The notes under the pieces: generated by a model
What the model saw: the letters and a program-made list of their open reading frames with translations, nothing else
The model's database searches: none
What the model was told of the DNA's origin: nothing
Shown here: positions 34,243 to 43,345 of the stretch, piece after piece
Position numbering within the stretch: position 1 is the first letter of the stretch
Layout of the letters: the number at the start of each line of letters is the position of its first letter
Position numbers and translations under genes: made by a program
Source of the DNA: Nemorincola sp044225795
GTDB lineage: Bacteria > Bacteroidota > Bacteroidia > Chitinophagales > Chitinophagaceae
Assembly (NCBI GenBank): GCA_044225795.1
Contig: JBGAIF010000010.1
Span: 1 to 64,000, forward strand
Direction: 5' to 3'
DNA length: 64,000 nucleotides

Positions 34243-35272
34243 TTATTTTCTGTAACTAAGATCTGTTACCACTGCGTCGGGAAGAGCTGGCAGCAGGTTC
34301 CTTGGCAGCAGGAACGATGTTAGTTCCGATAGTTCCTTAAATACGTAATGACTGTCCGCCGCGCCGCGCAGGTATTCTGCTCCCGTACTGCCACCTGTTC
34401 TACTCGTTTGCCTATCGTGCGCTGCACCAGGTGTATATGCCTGTGGCGCCACACATAGATAGCTGCTCATCCACTTCCAGTAGTGTATTCAGCAGCTCAT
34501 ACGGCAGTTGCAGCAAGGGCTGGTCTCTGTACAGCATGATGAAGAGCGCATTTCTGCTGGCAATCGCGCTGAAGGCACGCCCGGCAGGGTATGATGCGTC
34601 ATCAATGAAGATGTTGTCAAATATTTTCAGGTTTTGCTGTTCAGCATCTGAAAGGCTGTGCGCATACATTTCACGATAGCGGTTCCAGAAGTCGTTATGG
34701 CCTCCCCAGTATGTTGCATTGGTAACATAAGGCATTCTTTCCAGCCAGTTATTCAGTAATACCAGCAGTGATTGTTCTGTCTCTACGCCCTTCACACGTT
34801 CCACATCTTCTGGTTTCAGTTGAGAAAGATAATATGCTTTGCCATGCCGCTGGTCATAGGTGAGGCCCAGCATGGCTTCTATCATCTTGAACTGGATACT
34901 CTGAAACCCTGATGCCGGGCGTAGCAGGTCCCTGAAGTCAAGGAAGTCGAGGGGCGTCATGGTCTCTAGTATGCCCATCTGCATCACGGCCACTTCCAGT
35001 ATGCTGCATATGCGTTTCAGCCTGTGAACGCTGTTATAGATATCAGGGGCGTTGTTCTGTATATTGGGCTGTTTGAATATGCTGCGTACTATATTCAGCT
35101 CATGCAATATCTGCTTGAACCACAGCTCATATGCCTGGTGAATGACGATGAACAACATCTCATCATCTGCTTTTATTCCTTCTTTTTCGCTTTCAGGCTG
35201 TTGTGCATTCAGTATCTTATCCAGTTGCAGATATTCACTGTAATACACCGGTTTCCGTTCTTTCTTTTCCAT
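34243..35272 (-). pseudogene. Tryptophan 2,3-dioxygenase with two frameshifts
   Basis: The first 265 or so codons are a normal haem-dependent tryptophan 2,3-dioxygenase: 'YSEYLQLDKILNAQQPES', 'FIVIHQAYELWFKQILHEL' (with the substrate-contact His) and 'YWGGHNDFWNRYREMY'. After 'EVDEQLSM' the frame is lost. The next frame gives the expected 'WRHRHIHLVQRTIGKRV' (haem-ligand His region), and a third frame gives 'RTGGSTGAEYLRGA' through 'FKELSELTSFLLPRN' to the natural end. Two single-base losses about 55 bp apart (near 34440 and 34390) explain this. They are not in homopolymers. TDO opens the indole ring in tryptophan catabolism; as written the enzyme is inactive. Confidence 0.85.
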
Positions 35273-35343
35273 GGGGTTAAATTACTAAATCTTATGCTAA
35301 TCATATGAAAATATGTAGTGAGAAAAGCTCATTCAAATAGAAA

Positions 35344-35364
35344 AGACCCCGCATAGCAGGGCCT
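35344..35364 (-). terminator. Terminator after the OmpA lipoprotein gene
   Basis: On the minus strand AGGCCC-TGCTATGC-GGGGTCT followed by TTTTC. Confidence 0.75.
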
Positions 35365-35384
35365 TTTCTCAGTTATTTTCTCAA

Positions 35385-36233
35385 TTAGTTTTGTGGTTTC
35401 TCTAATATCTTAAAGAACTGGTCAAGCTGAGGCAGGATCACGATCCTTGTCCTTCTGTTTGCTGATTTTCCATCCGCTGATTCGTTTGAAGCGATAGGCA
35501 GATATTCTGATCGGCCCGCAGCGGTCATACGTGAAGGCGGTACATGATATTTGGTATCCAGTATGCGCACTACAGATGTAGCGCGTTTCACGCTGAGGTC
35601 CCAGTTATCCATGAGTGGCGGACGGGAGAACGCAACATTATCAGTATGGCCTTCTACCATGAATTCAACATCAGGCTGGCTGATGAGCACCTTGGCTACC
35701 TTACCAAGTATCTCCTGCGCTTTTTCGGTTACGTCGTAGCTGCCGCTCTTGAACAATAGTTTGTCGGAGATATCTACATATACTACACCTTTATCCACCT
35801 TGATGTTGATGTCCTTATCATCCAGGTTGCCGATAGCGCTCTTCAGGTTGATCACCAGCGCCATATTCATAGAATCCTTGCGGTTTAGGGCCGTCTGCAG
35901 GTTAGCGATATAGGCGTCTTTTACGCCAATATTCTCCAGCGACTTGTTGATGCTCGTAGCCTGTGTACCCGTTATGATAGACAGGTCATCCATATGCTTC
36001 TGCATCTGAGAGTTTGCCGATTTCAGATCCGATATCTGCTCTTGCAACGACCGTACACGGCTTTGATTATCAGCGCGGTCCTCGCGGCATTTTGCCAGTT
36101 CTATCTGCAGGGTCCTGTTCGTGCTGTCCAGCCGGTAATACTTCGCTTCGCTTTGCTTCAGCTTCTTGTTGGATACGCACGACACCACCATCAGGGAAGA
36201 CAACCCCAGTAACGCAACTTGTTTGAATGACAT
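35385..36233 (-). CDS. OmpA-family lipoprotein
   Basis: 282 aa from the ATG at 36233; an upstream in-frame ATG at 36317 adds 28 residues that are not signal-like. From 36233 there is a lipoprotein signal ('FKQVALLGLSSLMVVSC'), then a coiled coil (about residues 25-110, heptads 'RVRSLQEQISDLKSANSQ') and an OmpA-like C-terminal domain ('VEFMVEGHTDNVAFSRP', 'RMTAAGRSEYLPIA', 'NRRTRIVILP') that binds peptidoglycan. It would link the outer membrane to the cell wall. Single gene with its own terminator. Confidence 0.87.
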   Translation of the reverse strand: MSFKQVALLGLSSLMVVSCVSNKKLKQSEAKYYRLDSTNRTLQIELAKCREDRADNQSRVRSLQEQISDLKSANSQMQKHMDDLSIITGTQATSINKSLENIGVKDAYIANLQTALNRKDSMNMALVINLKSAIGNLDDKDINIKVDKGVVYVDISDKLLFKSGSYDVTEKAQEILGKVAKVLISQPDVEFMVEGHTDNVAFSRPPLMDNWDLSVKRATSVVRILDTKYHVPPSRMTAAGRSEYLPIASNESADGKSANRRTRIVILPQLDQFFKILEKPQN

Positions 36234-36344
36234 AAAAGAAATTTTTTGTGAAATTACAGATTTGCACTGCAATATTATTTGATAAATCCTTAATGAAACC
36301 TTAATAAACACAAGCAATTCACACGTAACACACGTGTCGCAAAT

Positions 36345-36352
36345 TAATTTTG
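36345..36352 (+). promoter_or_regulatory. -7 element (TAATTTTG)
   Basis: Fits TAnnTTTG, 40 bp before the DUF4375 gene start. Confidence 0.4.
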
Positions 36353-36392
36353 TATCTTTCTGAAAGATATTGTTTTACAGGAGCACAGAGAG

Positions 36393-36905
36393 ATGAGTAC
36401 AGAAAGCAGATTCTTACCAAAGATAGACAGGCAGGCCCTCGGCAAGGCATTCAACTCCCGCAATACAGAAGAGATGTACGACCTGCTGGTACAGCCTTTA
36501 CACGAAGAGTTGTACCGCCGCAGTACATTCGATTTTCTGGATGATCTGTCAGATGGGCAACAGTTACTGCTCGCATTCGATTACCTGCGTGGCCAGGTAG
36601 GGCAGGGCGGTTTCATTCAGTTCATCGAGAACGGATATATAGGGTTGCTGCCCTCTTTGATAGAACAGTTATATACGTTCAATCTTCCCGGCATGGCGCG
36701 TGTACTTGACGATGTGCTAAAGGTTTATGTGTTGAACAGGGAATTGTTCATTAAGCAGAATACCGTAGAGGAATTTGCAAAGCTGTATGAAGAGCTGACT
36801 GAGTTTGAAGAGATAGAGCAGCGTTACGAACAATTCCGGGATGATACGATAAACCATATGCTCAATTACGCGTACAAAAACCCGGAGCAGTTTATGGAGG
36901 TGTGA
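36393..36905 (+). CDS. DMP19/DUF4375 family protein
   Basis: 170 aa, cytoplasmic. The family pattern is 'GQQLLLAFDYLRGQVGQGGF', then 'QFIENGYIGLLPSLIEQL', with an acidic C-terminal half. DMP19 (Neisseria) is a DNA-mimic protein that blocks a transcription regulator; for most DUF4375 homologues the role is unknown, and a regulatory function here is only a possibility. The next gene begins 4 bp after its stop. Confidence 0.7.
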   Translation: MSTESRFLPKIDRQALGKAFNSRNTEEMYDLLVQPLHEELYRRSTFDFLDDLSDGQQLLLAFDYLRGQVGQGGFIQFIENGYIGLLPSLIEQLYTFNLPGMARVLDDVLKVYVLNRELFIKQNTVEEFAKLYEELTEFEEIEQRYEQFRDDTINHMLNYAYKNPEQFMEV

Positions 36906-36909
36906 TGTT

Positions 36910-37194
36910 ATGAAATGTCTTCTGCTGATATCAATGATCCTTGCCTCGAGGCCGTCCTTAGCTCAACTGCGCGCTCCTTTAATTGCAGATACTTCCCGGT
37001 CATTTGTTCATGTGATACAGCATAAATATGTTTCGCCGGTTCCTTCCGATCAATATGCCCGGCATCTTGGATTCTTTTGCCGGCAGGAAATAAAAATGCA
37101 GCAGATAAGATTACCCCTTACATTTCGCGTCGGGAGTATGGAGTATTGCAACTACCTGGAGCAAAAGCCCGGCTACCGGTGTTTACATCCCTAA
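36910..37194 (+). CDS. Small exported hypothetical protein
   Basis: 94 aa with a signal-peptide-like start ('MKCLLLISMILASRPSLA') and no recognised domain. It follows the DUF4375 gene by 4 bp and overlaps the 3' end of the convergent 569-aa membrane protein by 12 bp. Confidence 0.45.
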   Translation: MKCLLLISMILASRPSLAQLRAPLIADTSRSFVHVIQHKYVSPVPSDQYARHLGFFCRQEIKMQQIRLPLTFRVGSMEYCNYLEQKPGYRCLHP

Positions 37195-38892
37195 TTGTTG
37201 CAGTATTTGCGGTGGTACAGGCAACCCCAGTTGCTGCATACGTCTTGCTTGTTGCCTGGCCTTGTCTGCCTGCTTTGTGTCTACATAGAGTAGCAGCAGG
37301 TTATTGTTGGCATTCGGGTTACGTGCGTCAGTTCTCAGGTAAGTGTTCAGGTGATTGATGGCGCCTGTGAAATCTCTTTTGTAAATAGCCACATGCGCCA
37401 GCAGAAAATCGGTTTCATAATACCCGGATCCGTTCTTTTCAGCCAGCAGGTATGGCTCAGACGCTAATACAGAGTCTTTCTTTTGCAGCATCTCGCCTAT
37501 ATAGTAGTTCAGGTATTTTTCTTTCGGATTCAGTGCGTATGCCTTTCTGAACAGTTGCTCCGATCGTTTAAACTCGCTCTTGTCCAGTCTTGCTGCCAGC
37601 ATCATATTGGCATATGCCGAATTAGGAGATGTCTCCACCGCCGATGTCCAGAAGGTAAGCTTATCGGCAAAATTCTGCTGGTGGCGAATATTGAGCACAG
37701 CAAGCAGAGCGCATAGTCCCATGCCGGCATAGAATTTTGTTTTATCCGGTAGCCTGTTCCGGAACAATGCAGTTTGGGAGAGCACCAGCAACATGCCTGT
37801 CATTGGCAGGTACAGGCGGTGTTCGAATGTTTGTTCGTTCAATCGTGCGGGCACCAGCAGCGCCGGCATCAGGAACAGAAGGAATATACCGACCCCGCCC
37901 CATACTACACGCATATCCCTTTCCTTGTTCAGGTACAATGCTCCGGCAAGAATGGCGACAGCGGCAAGTCCGAAGTACAGAACCGTATCTTCCTGTGTCG
38001 GGAATACACTCAGGTTGAACGGCAGGAATACTTTGCCGAAATACTGTAGTATCACCGGCAAACGGTGTATCATGTCTTTGAATGCTTCAGCAGATGCAAT
38101 GCCCGTATCGGCTGTCGTTGCGGCCGAGCGCACAGCAAACCATATTCCGAAGCACACCGCCCACACCACATACTGGGCGATGGCAGTCTTACCACCTGCC
38201 GGCTTGCGCATAACTACGGCTATGAGGACAAGCGCCACAGGAGCTGCAAATACAGCAGTCTCTTTCGTGAAGAAAGCCAGCAACAGGAAGAGTGCAGAAA
38301 GAAGCAGCGACGATTGCTTGCCCTCATTTGCATAATTGACCGATTGTATCAGGAAGGAGATGATGAAGATGGCCAGCATTGTATCATTGCGGCCGGGTAT
38401 CCATGCCACTGCCTGTGCAAGTACGGGATGCACAGCAAATATCAGTGACAGTACAAAAGCCGGTATTTCTTTTATCTGCAGTTTCCCCAGCAGGCGGTAC
38501 AGCAATACTACAGAGCATACGTGCAGCAGTATATTGAAGAGGTGGTACGTAAAGATGTCCTCTCCGGATAACTGGTAATTAAGGATCATTGAGTCAAGGA
38601 ACAACGGCCTGTAGTAAGGATCCTTTGTTACGTCAAACAAGCCCCGTTGGAAAAAAGAGGTCAGCAGGTTTTGTATGTCCTCATTGTAGTTCTTGAAATT
38701 GACAATGAATATCGTGTCATCGAGGTCCGTGAACTTAAAGCTCAGTGCAGGCACATAAAGAATGAAGGCTACCACAGCCAGTATCACCATGGCGTAGGGA
38801 ATACGAAATCCCTCCGGCTTGTTAGCGGCAGTTATTGGGGATGTGGTACCGGAAGTTTTAGCCTGTGATTGACCGGTTCTCTGCTTACTCAC
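37183..38892 (-). CDS. TMTC-like polytopic membrane protein with TPR tail
   Basis: 569 aa. A polar N-terminus (residues 1-28) precedes about nine to ten transmembrane helices with an early acidic loop 'FKFTDLDDTIFIVN' and 'RPLFLDSMILNYQLSG', the pattern of GT-C fold glycosyltransferases such as TMTC/PMT relatives. The soluble C-terminus (about 430-569) has TPR-like units ('RSEQLFRKAYALNPKEKY'). It may transfer sugars from lipid carriers to exported proteins, relevant in an organism with many secreted surface proteins. The specificity is unknown. Confidence 0.75.
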   Translation of the reverse strand: MSKQRTGQSQAKTSGTTSPITAANKPEGFRIPYAMVILAVVAFILYVPALSFKFTDLDDTIFIVNFKNYNEDIQNLLTSFFQRGLFDVTKDPYYRPLFLDSMILNYQLSGEDIFTYHLFNILLHVCSVVLLYRLLGKLQIKEIPAFVLSLIFAVHPVLAQAVAWIPGRNDTMLAIFIISFLIQSVNYANEGKQSSLLLSALFLLLAFFTKETAVFAAPVALVLIAVVMRKPAGGKTAIAQYVVWAVCFGIWFAVRSAATTADTGIASAEAFKDMIHRLPVILQYFGKVFLPFNLSVFPTQEDTVLYFGLAAVAILAGALYLNKERDMRVVWGGVGIFLLFLMPALLVPARLNEQTFEHRLYLPMTGMLLVLSQTALFRNRLPDKTKFYAGMGLCALLAVLNIRHQQNFADKLTFWTSAVETSPNSAYANMMLAARLDKSEFKRSEQLFRKAYALNPKEKYLNYYIGEMLQKKDSVLASEPYLLAEKNGSGYYETDFLLAHVAIYKRDFTGAINHLNTYLRTDARNPNANNNLLLLYVDTKQADKARQQARRMQQLGLPVPPQILQQLGM

Positions 38893-38931
38893 TGTCCTCA
38901 GTTTACAATATGTGTGCTGTGGAGACCGGTA

Positions 38932-39435
38932 TTAGTGGATCTCGATATCACTGTGTTTTCCGTGCTCGTCAAGAATAGCATGAGCTTTCTTCAGGTCATC
39001 TTCCGTGCCATGAGCTATCACTACAAACTTGCCGGCATCCAGCGCGTCATGATACTTTTTCAGGTTTTCGTCCTTCACGCCCACTGTAGCCATTGCCGAT
39101 GCGATACCACCGCCTATCAGGCCAAAGTCGAAACCCGCAATCGCGCCTACCACCGCTCCTGCTCCGTACAGGAAGCCTAGGCCTGGTATCGCAAATACGC
39201 CCACACCGGCCAGCACACCAAGCGTGGTGCCCAGCACCGTACCCACACCCAGGCTCGTTGCCTTTATCGGGTTCTTGGGCATGATGTGCATTTCTCCGTC
39301 CACCACTTCGGTATGGGCCTTACCCATAATAGAAAGTTGTTTCACGGGATAGCCGCCATCTTTCAGTTCTTGTATTGCTTCTACGGCCAGGTCGTGTGTG
39401 TCGTATATGCCGATTGTTGCGTTCATGTTATGCAT
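38932..39435 (-). CDS. General-stress-protein-like membrane protein
   Basis: 167 aa. An N-terminal ACT-like half ('IGIYDTHDLAVEAIQELKDG', 'VKQLSIMGKA') is followed by a glycine-rich hydrophobic hairpin ('GVGTVLGTTLGVLAGVGVFA', 'GAGAVVGAIAGFDFG') and a second beta-alpha half ('KFVVIAHGTEDDLKKAHAIL'). This resembles the GS17M/DUF1269-type stress proteins. Role unknown. The start could be the Met three residues in. Confidence 0.65.
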   Translation of the reverse strand: MHNMNATIGIYDTHDLAVEAIQELKDGGYPVKQLSIMGKAHTEVVDGEMHIMPKNPIKATSLGVGTVLGTTLGVLAGVGVFAIPGLGFLYGAGAVVGAIAGFDFGLIGGGIASAMATVGVKDENLKKYHDALDAGKFVVIAHGTEDDLKKAHAILDEHGKHSDIEIH

Positions 39436-39813
39436 AATTTTGTTATAGCGTGTTTTGTTAGTGGTATAAAAATATCATACCGCCGGGCGATATAAAGTTA
39501 CAAATAAAAGTAAAAACGTCCGTATTTCCGATTGTTTGCATTTACTTTTTCTCAGTAGTGTTCTTCTGTCAGTTTATGGAATAAAATATGCACGGTTATT
39601 GCCTGTGGGCATGGCTTTCGGGCTACTGTTGCTGCCTCCCGTCAACTCTGCGCCTTTTCACCTAATTTTGCACACAGAACGGGGGAAAATGGGAGTCATA
39701 TGGGGATAAATATTATTGCCAATGACGGGTGAATCAACTACCTTGTGACAAAATTAGACCAATTTAAATAACTGGATAAATGTGGTCCCGTATGCACGGG
39801 ATTTGAGTATAAT
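39436..39813. promoter_or_regulatory. 378-bp intergenic region between the stress-protein gene and parA
   Basis: Contains no open frame of interest. A TAATTTTG -7-like element lies at 39663-39670 on the plus strand and its mirror at 39749-39756 on the minus strand, giving possible divergent promoters. No parS-like full palindrome was seen here. Confidence 0.4.
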
Positions 39814-40638
39814 ATGGCTAAAGTAATTGCGGTAGCGAATCAAAAGGGCGGGGTAGGAAAGACCACTACGGCTATTAACCTCGCGGCAAGCCTGGCGGTG
39901 CTCGAGTACAGAACACTGCTTGTCGATGCCGACCCGCAGGCAAACAGCACTACGGGTAATGGTTTTGACCTGAAGAATATACAGGTGAGCTTGTACGATT
40001 GCATGGTGAATGAAACACCTGCGTCACAGATCATCATGACCACCGACACCCCCAACCTGAGCCTGCTGCCCAGCCATCTCGACCTTGTAGGTGCCGAGAT
40101 AGAGCTCATCAATCATCCAAACAGGGAGAACGTATTGCGCAAGGCGCTCGAGCCTGAACTGAATAACTACGATTTTATCATCATAGACTGTTCTCCTTCT
40201 CTTGGCCTCATCACGGTCAATGCCCTCGCTATGGCTGACAGTGTGGTCATTCCTGTACAGTGCGAGTATTTCGCGTTAGAAGGTCTCGGGAAACTACTGA
40301 ATACCATCAAGATCGTGCAGACACGCATCAATGCTAAGCTGAAGGTGGAAGGCATTCTCATGACCATGTACGATGGCCGCCTCCGCCTCTCCAACCAGGT
40401 GGTGGAAGAGATCAAGAATCACTTTGGCGATCTTGTATTCAATACCATCCTGCACCGCAATACCCGCCTTGGTGAGGCACCAAGCTTCGGTATGCCCGCC
40501 CTGCTGTATGATGCAGAGAGCACCGGTGCGGTCAACTATCTGAACCTGGCGAAAGAGATATTGCAGAAGAACAACATGACAAAAATTAAGAACGAGGATA
40601 AAATCTTTGAAATAGATGAGCATGGCGCAGATCAATAA
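39814..40638 (+). CDS. parA: Chromosome-partitioning ATPase ParA
   Basis: 274 aa, ParA/Soj. The deviant Walker A motif is at the N-terminus ('VANQKGGVGKTTTAINLAAS'), Walker A' in 'LLVDADPQANSTTGNG', and Walker B in 'DFIIIDCSPSLGLITVNALA'. It binds DNA as an ATP dimer and drives movement of ParB-parS complexes in chromosome segregation. It overlaps the start of parB by 23 bp, so the two genes form one operon, as on most chromosomes. Confidence 0.95.
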   Translation: MAKVIAVANQKGGVGKTTTAINLAASLAVLEYRTLLVDADPQANSTTGNGFDLKNIQVSLYDCMVNETPASQIIMTTDTPNLSLLPSHLDLVGAEIELINHPNRENVLRKALEPELNNYDFIIIDCSPSLGLITVNALAMADSVVIPVQCEYFALEGLGKLLNTIKIVQTRINAKLKVEGILMTMYDGRLRLSNQVVEEIKNHFGDLVFNTILHRNTRLGEAPSFGMPALLYDAESTGAVNYLNLAKEILQKNNMTKIKNEDKIFEIDEHGADQ

Positions 40639-41539
40639 GAAGCAGGGTTTGGGAAAAGGTATCCGCGCATTGCTCGATACTATTGACGAAGAACTGGCAA
40701 CCTCGAAAGAGGCCGTGCCTGCCGCTTCAGGGCAGAGTACTACCACCACGGCGCGAATCCCGCTCGACCAGATAGAGGTTAACCCCAAGCAGCCACGCCG
40801 CGATTTTGATGAGCAGGCCATCAACGAACTGGCGGAGAGCATTAAGCTGCACGATATCATCCAGCCTATTACCGTTGTAAAGGTTGGCCAGAATAGATTT
40901 CAGCTCATCTCAGGTGAGCGCAGGCTCCGTGCATCTAAGCTTGCCGGCCTTGCAGACATACCTGCCTATGTGCGTACTGCCGATAGCCAGGGCATGCTCG
41001 AAATGGCGCTACTTGAAAACCTGCAGCGTGAGAACCTGAATGCTATAGAAATAGCCCTCAGCTATCGCCAGCTTATGGACGAGTGCGGCCTGACACAGGA
41101 ACAGGTGGCAGACCGCATGAAGAAAGAGCGCAGTACCGTAGCGAATTATCTTCGCCTCCTGAAGCTGCCACCCGATGTGCAGAAAGCAGTTCGTGATGGT
41201 CAGCTCAGCATGGGACACGCGCGTGCTATCATTGGTCTCGATCATGTGGAGCAGCAGCTATATGTGTTCCGCGAGACTATGCAGCGTGGCCTTTCTGTGC
41301 GCCAGGTAGAGCAGATGGTGAAAGACCTTGCCAACGAGAAAGCCGCCGCATCCCCCACAGCAGATAAGGCTACTACGTTCAAGTTGCCACCTGCCTACAA
41401 GCGAATTGAGGACAATATGGCATCGCATTTCTCTACCAGGGTGAAACTCGACCGGAAGAAGACCGGCAAGGGCAGCATCATGATAGAGTTTTACAACGAT
41501 GACGACCTTGAGCGTATCATGGGTAAGATGAACCTGTAA
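40616..41539 (+). CDS. parB: ParB/Spo0J partition protein
   Basis: 307 aa. The N-terminal ParA-interacting segment is 'KQGLGKGIRALL'. The CTP-binding nuclease-like domain has 'IEVNPKQPRRDFDEQAINEL' and the 'SGERRLRASKLAGL' box. The helix-turn-helix is in 'LTQEQVADRMKKERSTVANY' and the dimerisation C-terminus in 'STRVKLDRKKTGKGSIMIEF'. It binds parS sites and spreads along DNA. Start at 40616 or 40622; both lie within parA. Confidence 0.95.
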   Translation: MSMAQINKKQGLGKGIRALLDTIDEELATSKEAVPAASGQSTTTTARIPLDQIEVNPKQPRRDFDEQAINELAESIKLHDIIQPITVVKVGQNRFQLISGERRLRASKLAGLADIPAYVRTADSQGMLEMALLENLQRENLNAIEIALSYRQLMDECGLTQEQVADRMKKERSTVANYLRLLKLPPDVQKAVRDGQLSMGHARAIIGLDHVEQQLYVFRETMQRGLSVRQVEQMVKDLANEKAAASPTADKATTFKLPPAYKRIEDNMASHFSTRVKLDRKKTGKGSIMIEFYNDDDLERIMGKMNL

Positions 41540-41632
41540 CCCCCGGCCCCCTGAAGGGGGAGCATGAGTTTGCCGTTTTCACTTTAGACTTAAGACTTTC
41601 TACTTTCGACTAAAAAAGACGTTCGACTAAAA

Positions 41633-42106
41633 ATGACTTACGACTCCCTTTTAAAGGACGGTAAAGACCATCAGAAGGCGTACAAGCATATGCTGGAGAA
41701 GGGCAACTTTAATAAGATGCTTAAGGCTCTTCCCAACCTGCATGAAGAAGGCTTTGCGAAGATAGACTGCCTGCAGTGTGCCAACTGCTGTAAGAATCAT
41801 TCCCCCCGTTTTAAGCAACCCGACATCAGGCGTATCGCTAAACGCCTGCGTATCAAAGAGGGCGACCTTGTGGCCCAATACCTGGAACTGGATAAGGAGG
41901 GCGATTATGTCTCCCGTACCAGGCCCTGCCCCTTCCTTGCAGAAGACAATACCTGCAATATTTACGAAGACCGCCCCTCCGATTGCGCCCGCTATCCTTA
42001 TACTGATGAGGATGTACTGCTGAAGCGTGTACAGCTTACACTAAAGAATGCTACTGTATGTCCTATTACTGTTACTGTGCTGGAGCGGTTGCTGGAGGTG
42101 AAGTGA
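41633..42106 (+). CDS. YkgJ-family cysteine-cluster protein
   Basis: 157 aa with the CxxCxxCC cluster 'DCLQCANCCKNH' (about residues 44-55) and later cysteines in 'RPCPFLAEDNTCNIYEDRPS' and 'DCARYP', the signature of UPF0153/YkgJ proteins, which probably bind zinc or an iron-sulfur centre. Function not established. The ATG is immediately preceded by a TCGACTAAAA word, similar by sequence to the island arm sites. It follows parB by 93 bp, which include a GGCCCCCT/AGGGGG hairpin without a T tract. Confidence 0.8.
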   Translation: MTYDSLLKDGKDHQKAYKHMLEKGNFNKMLKALPNLHEEGFAKIDCLQCANCCKNHSPRFKQPDIRRIAKRLRIKEGDLVAQYLELDKEGDYVSRTRPCPFLAEDNTCNIYEDRPSDCARYPYTDEDVLLKRVQLTLKNATVCPITVTVLERLLEVK

Positions 42107-42143
42107 TTGAGATTTCTCCACTGGTCGAAGGTCTCGCTTGCGA

Positions 42144-42275
42144 ATGAGCGAAACGTTCAACTGGTACAATAACTTATATATGTCCCATATGATCTCCAAA
42201 CACGATATCGCAATACAAACAAATAAATATTGGCAGTAGCACACCCAGTGTCATATCTGGCATCATTCTTGTGGC
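42144..42275. repeat. 131-bp direct repeat, left copy
   Basis: The segment ATGAGCGAAACGTTCAA... to CATCATTCTTGTGGC recurs at 43005-43135 in the same orientation with about 10 differences. The two copies flank the RAYT gene and its palindromes. Confidence 0.85.
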
Positions 42276-42281
42276 CTCGTT

Positions 42282-42311
42282 GTTCCGGATGTTCCGAAGG
42301 GCATCCGGAAC
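42282..42311. repeat. REP palindrome, left
   Basis: GTTCCGGATG / CATCCGGAAC stem with a 10-nt asymmetric loop. The reverse complement of 42969-42998 matches it with one mismatch, so the two REPs are inverted around the transposase. Confidence 0.85.
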
Positions 42312-42357
42312 TGATAATAATACGCCGTTTTGCAAACGGAATTAGCATTCCGGCACT

Positions 42358-42888
42358 TCATTCGAAGTAAGAAAGCTCGATCAACCCTTTTACACCACAG
42401 TAATCTCTTGCACTGCTATAGGTGTATGCTTCCTGGATGTCTATCCAACCTGCTCTTATCGGATTGTTATGAATGTAATCTAATTTTTGCTTAAAAAAAT
42501 CGCGTGTCCGTATTTCTTCAGGATGGTTGCCCTCTTGCCAGAATTGAATATTGTTGTTCTGCTTCAGCAACCACATGAGCCAGCTCCTTCTACTTTCACG
42601 CGGATTGCTTTCTATTGCATTTACGATTGCGGTTGATGTGAATTTCTTAAAGTCGCGAAGGATATCACTGAGGTCATTTTCTCCTGAGCCGGAACATATC
42701 ATGTGTAAATGATTGCTCATTATCACCCATCCATATACTTTTAGCCCTTTCTTTTCCTGGCAGTGTCTGATGCTGTCAACAACAATATCAGAATATTGCG
42801 CCCTTGTAAAAATGTCGGCCCATTGTACTACGGTGCAGGTAATAAAATGAACAGCGAGCTGATCGGTAATTTTATAAGCAAATCCCAT
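42358..42888 (-). CDS. REP-associated tyrosine transposase (RAYT, IS200-like Y1 family)
   Basis: 176 aa. The Y1 HUH nuclease fold is recognisable: 'VHFITCTVVQWADIFTRAQY', the metal-binding His pair in 'VIMSNHLHMICSGSG', and the catalytic Tyr in 'FFKQKLDYIHNNPIRAGW'. RAYTs are single-copy transposases thought to spread or process flanking REP palindromes. Here inverted REPs of the same sequence lie 46 bp and 80 bp from its ends. It appears intact. Confidence 0.88.
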   Translation of the reverse strand: MGFAYKITDQLAVHFITCTVVQWADIFTRAQYSDIVVDSIRHCQEKKGLKVYGWVIMSNHLHMICSGSGENDLSDILRDFKKFTSTAIVNAIESNPRESRRSWLMWLLKQNNNIQFWQEGNHPEEIRTRDFFKQKLDYIHNNPIRAGWIDIQEAYTYSSARDYCGVKGLIELSYFE

Positions 42889-42968
42889 TGGAGACTATTT
42901 AGCTAGGGAAAGATAATGATGAAGCTTCAGATCTCTGAATACCGTTCGCAGAACGGGTTTTATTTTGC

Positions 42969-42998
42969 GTTCCGGATGCCCTGCGGAACATCCGGAAC
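42969..42998. repeat. REP palindrome, right (inverted copy)
   Basis: GTTCCGGATG...CATCCGGAAC, inverted relative to 42282-42311. Confidence 0.85.
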
Positions 42999-43004
42999 AA
43001 CGGG

Positions 43005-43135
43005 ATGAGCGAAACGTTCAACTCATACAAAACCCTATATAGCCCCATATGATCTCCAAACACGATATCGCAATGCAAACAAATAAATATCGGCAGTAGC
43101 ACACCCGGTGGCATATCTGGCATCATTCTTGTGGC
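43005..43135. repeat. 131-bp direct repeat, right copy
   Basis: See 42144-42275. The whole stretch 42889-43560 (672 bp) contains no gene, only this repeat, the REP and the duplicated block that follows. Confidence 0.85.
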
Positions 43136-43189
43136 TTTATATTGCCTGCTTTTTTAGGGCTATGTTAGTGTTGTCTTCATCTGCGGTTT

Positions 43190-43299
43190 TTGCGCAAATT
43201 GCCCATGTGTGCAATTTGAATTGCACACTTTGGTATTGATTCCCAACACAAAACGAGAGAAATTGCACACATTCCCTGTGAAAAAAGTAATTGCACACC
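43190..43299. repeat. AT-rich duplicated block, copy 1
   Basis: Contains the palindrome GTGCAATTTGAATTGCAC and two further ATTGCACAC words, plus TATTGATTCCCAACACAAAA. It resembles 43346-43443 (about 70 percent by eye). Confidence 0.65.
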
Positions 43300-43345
43300 T
43301 TGTGGATCTGGTGTCACCATTGAGTTAGTATTTAAGCCGGTCATT

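Noticed and set aside
39340..39356. TGTTTCACGGGATAG as a parS site near parAB
   Set aside because: Only the left half matches the TGTTTCACGTGAAACA palindrome, and it lies inside a coding region. Probably chance.
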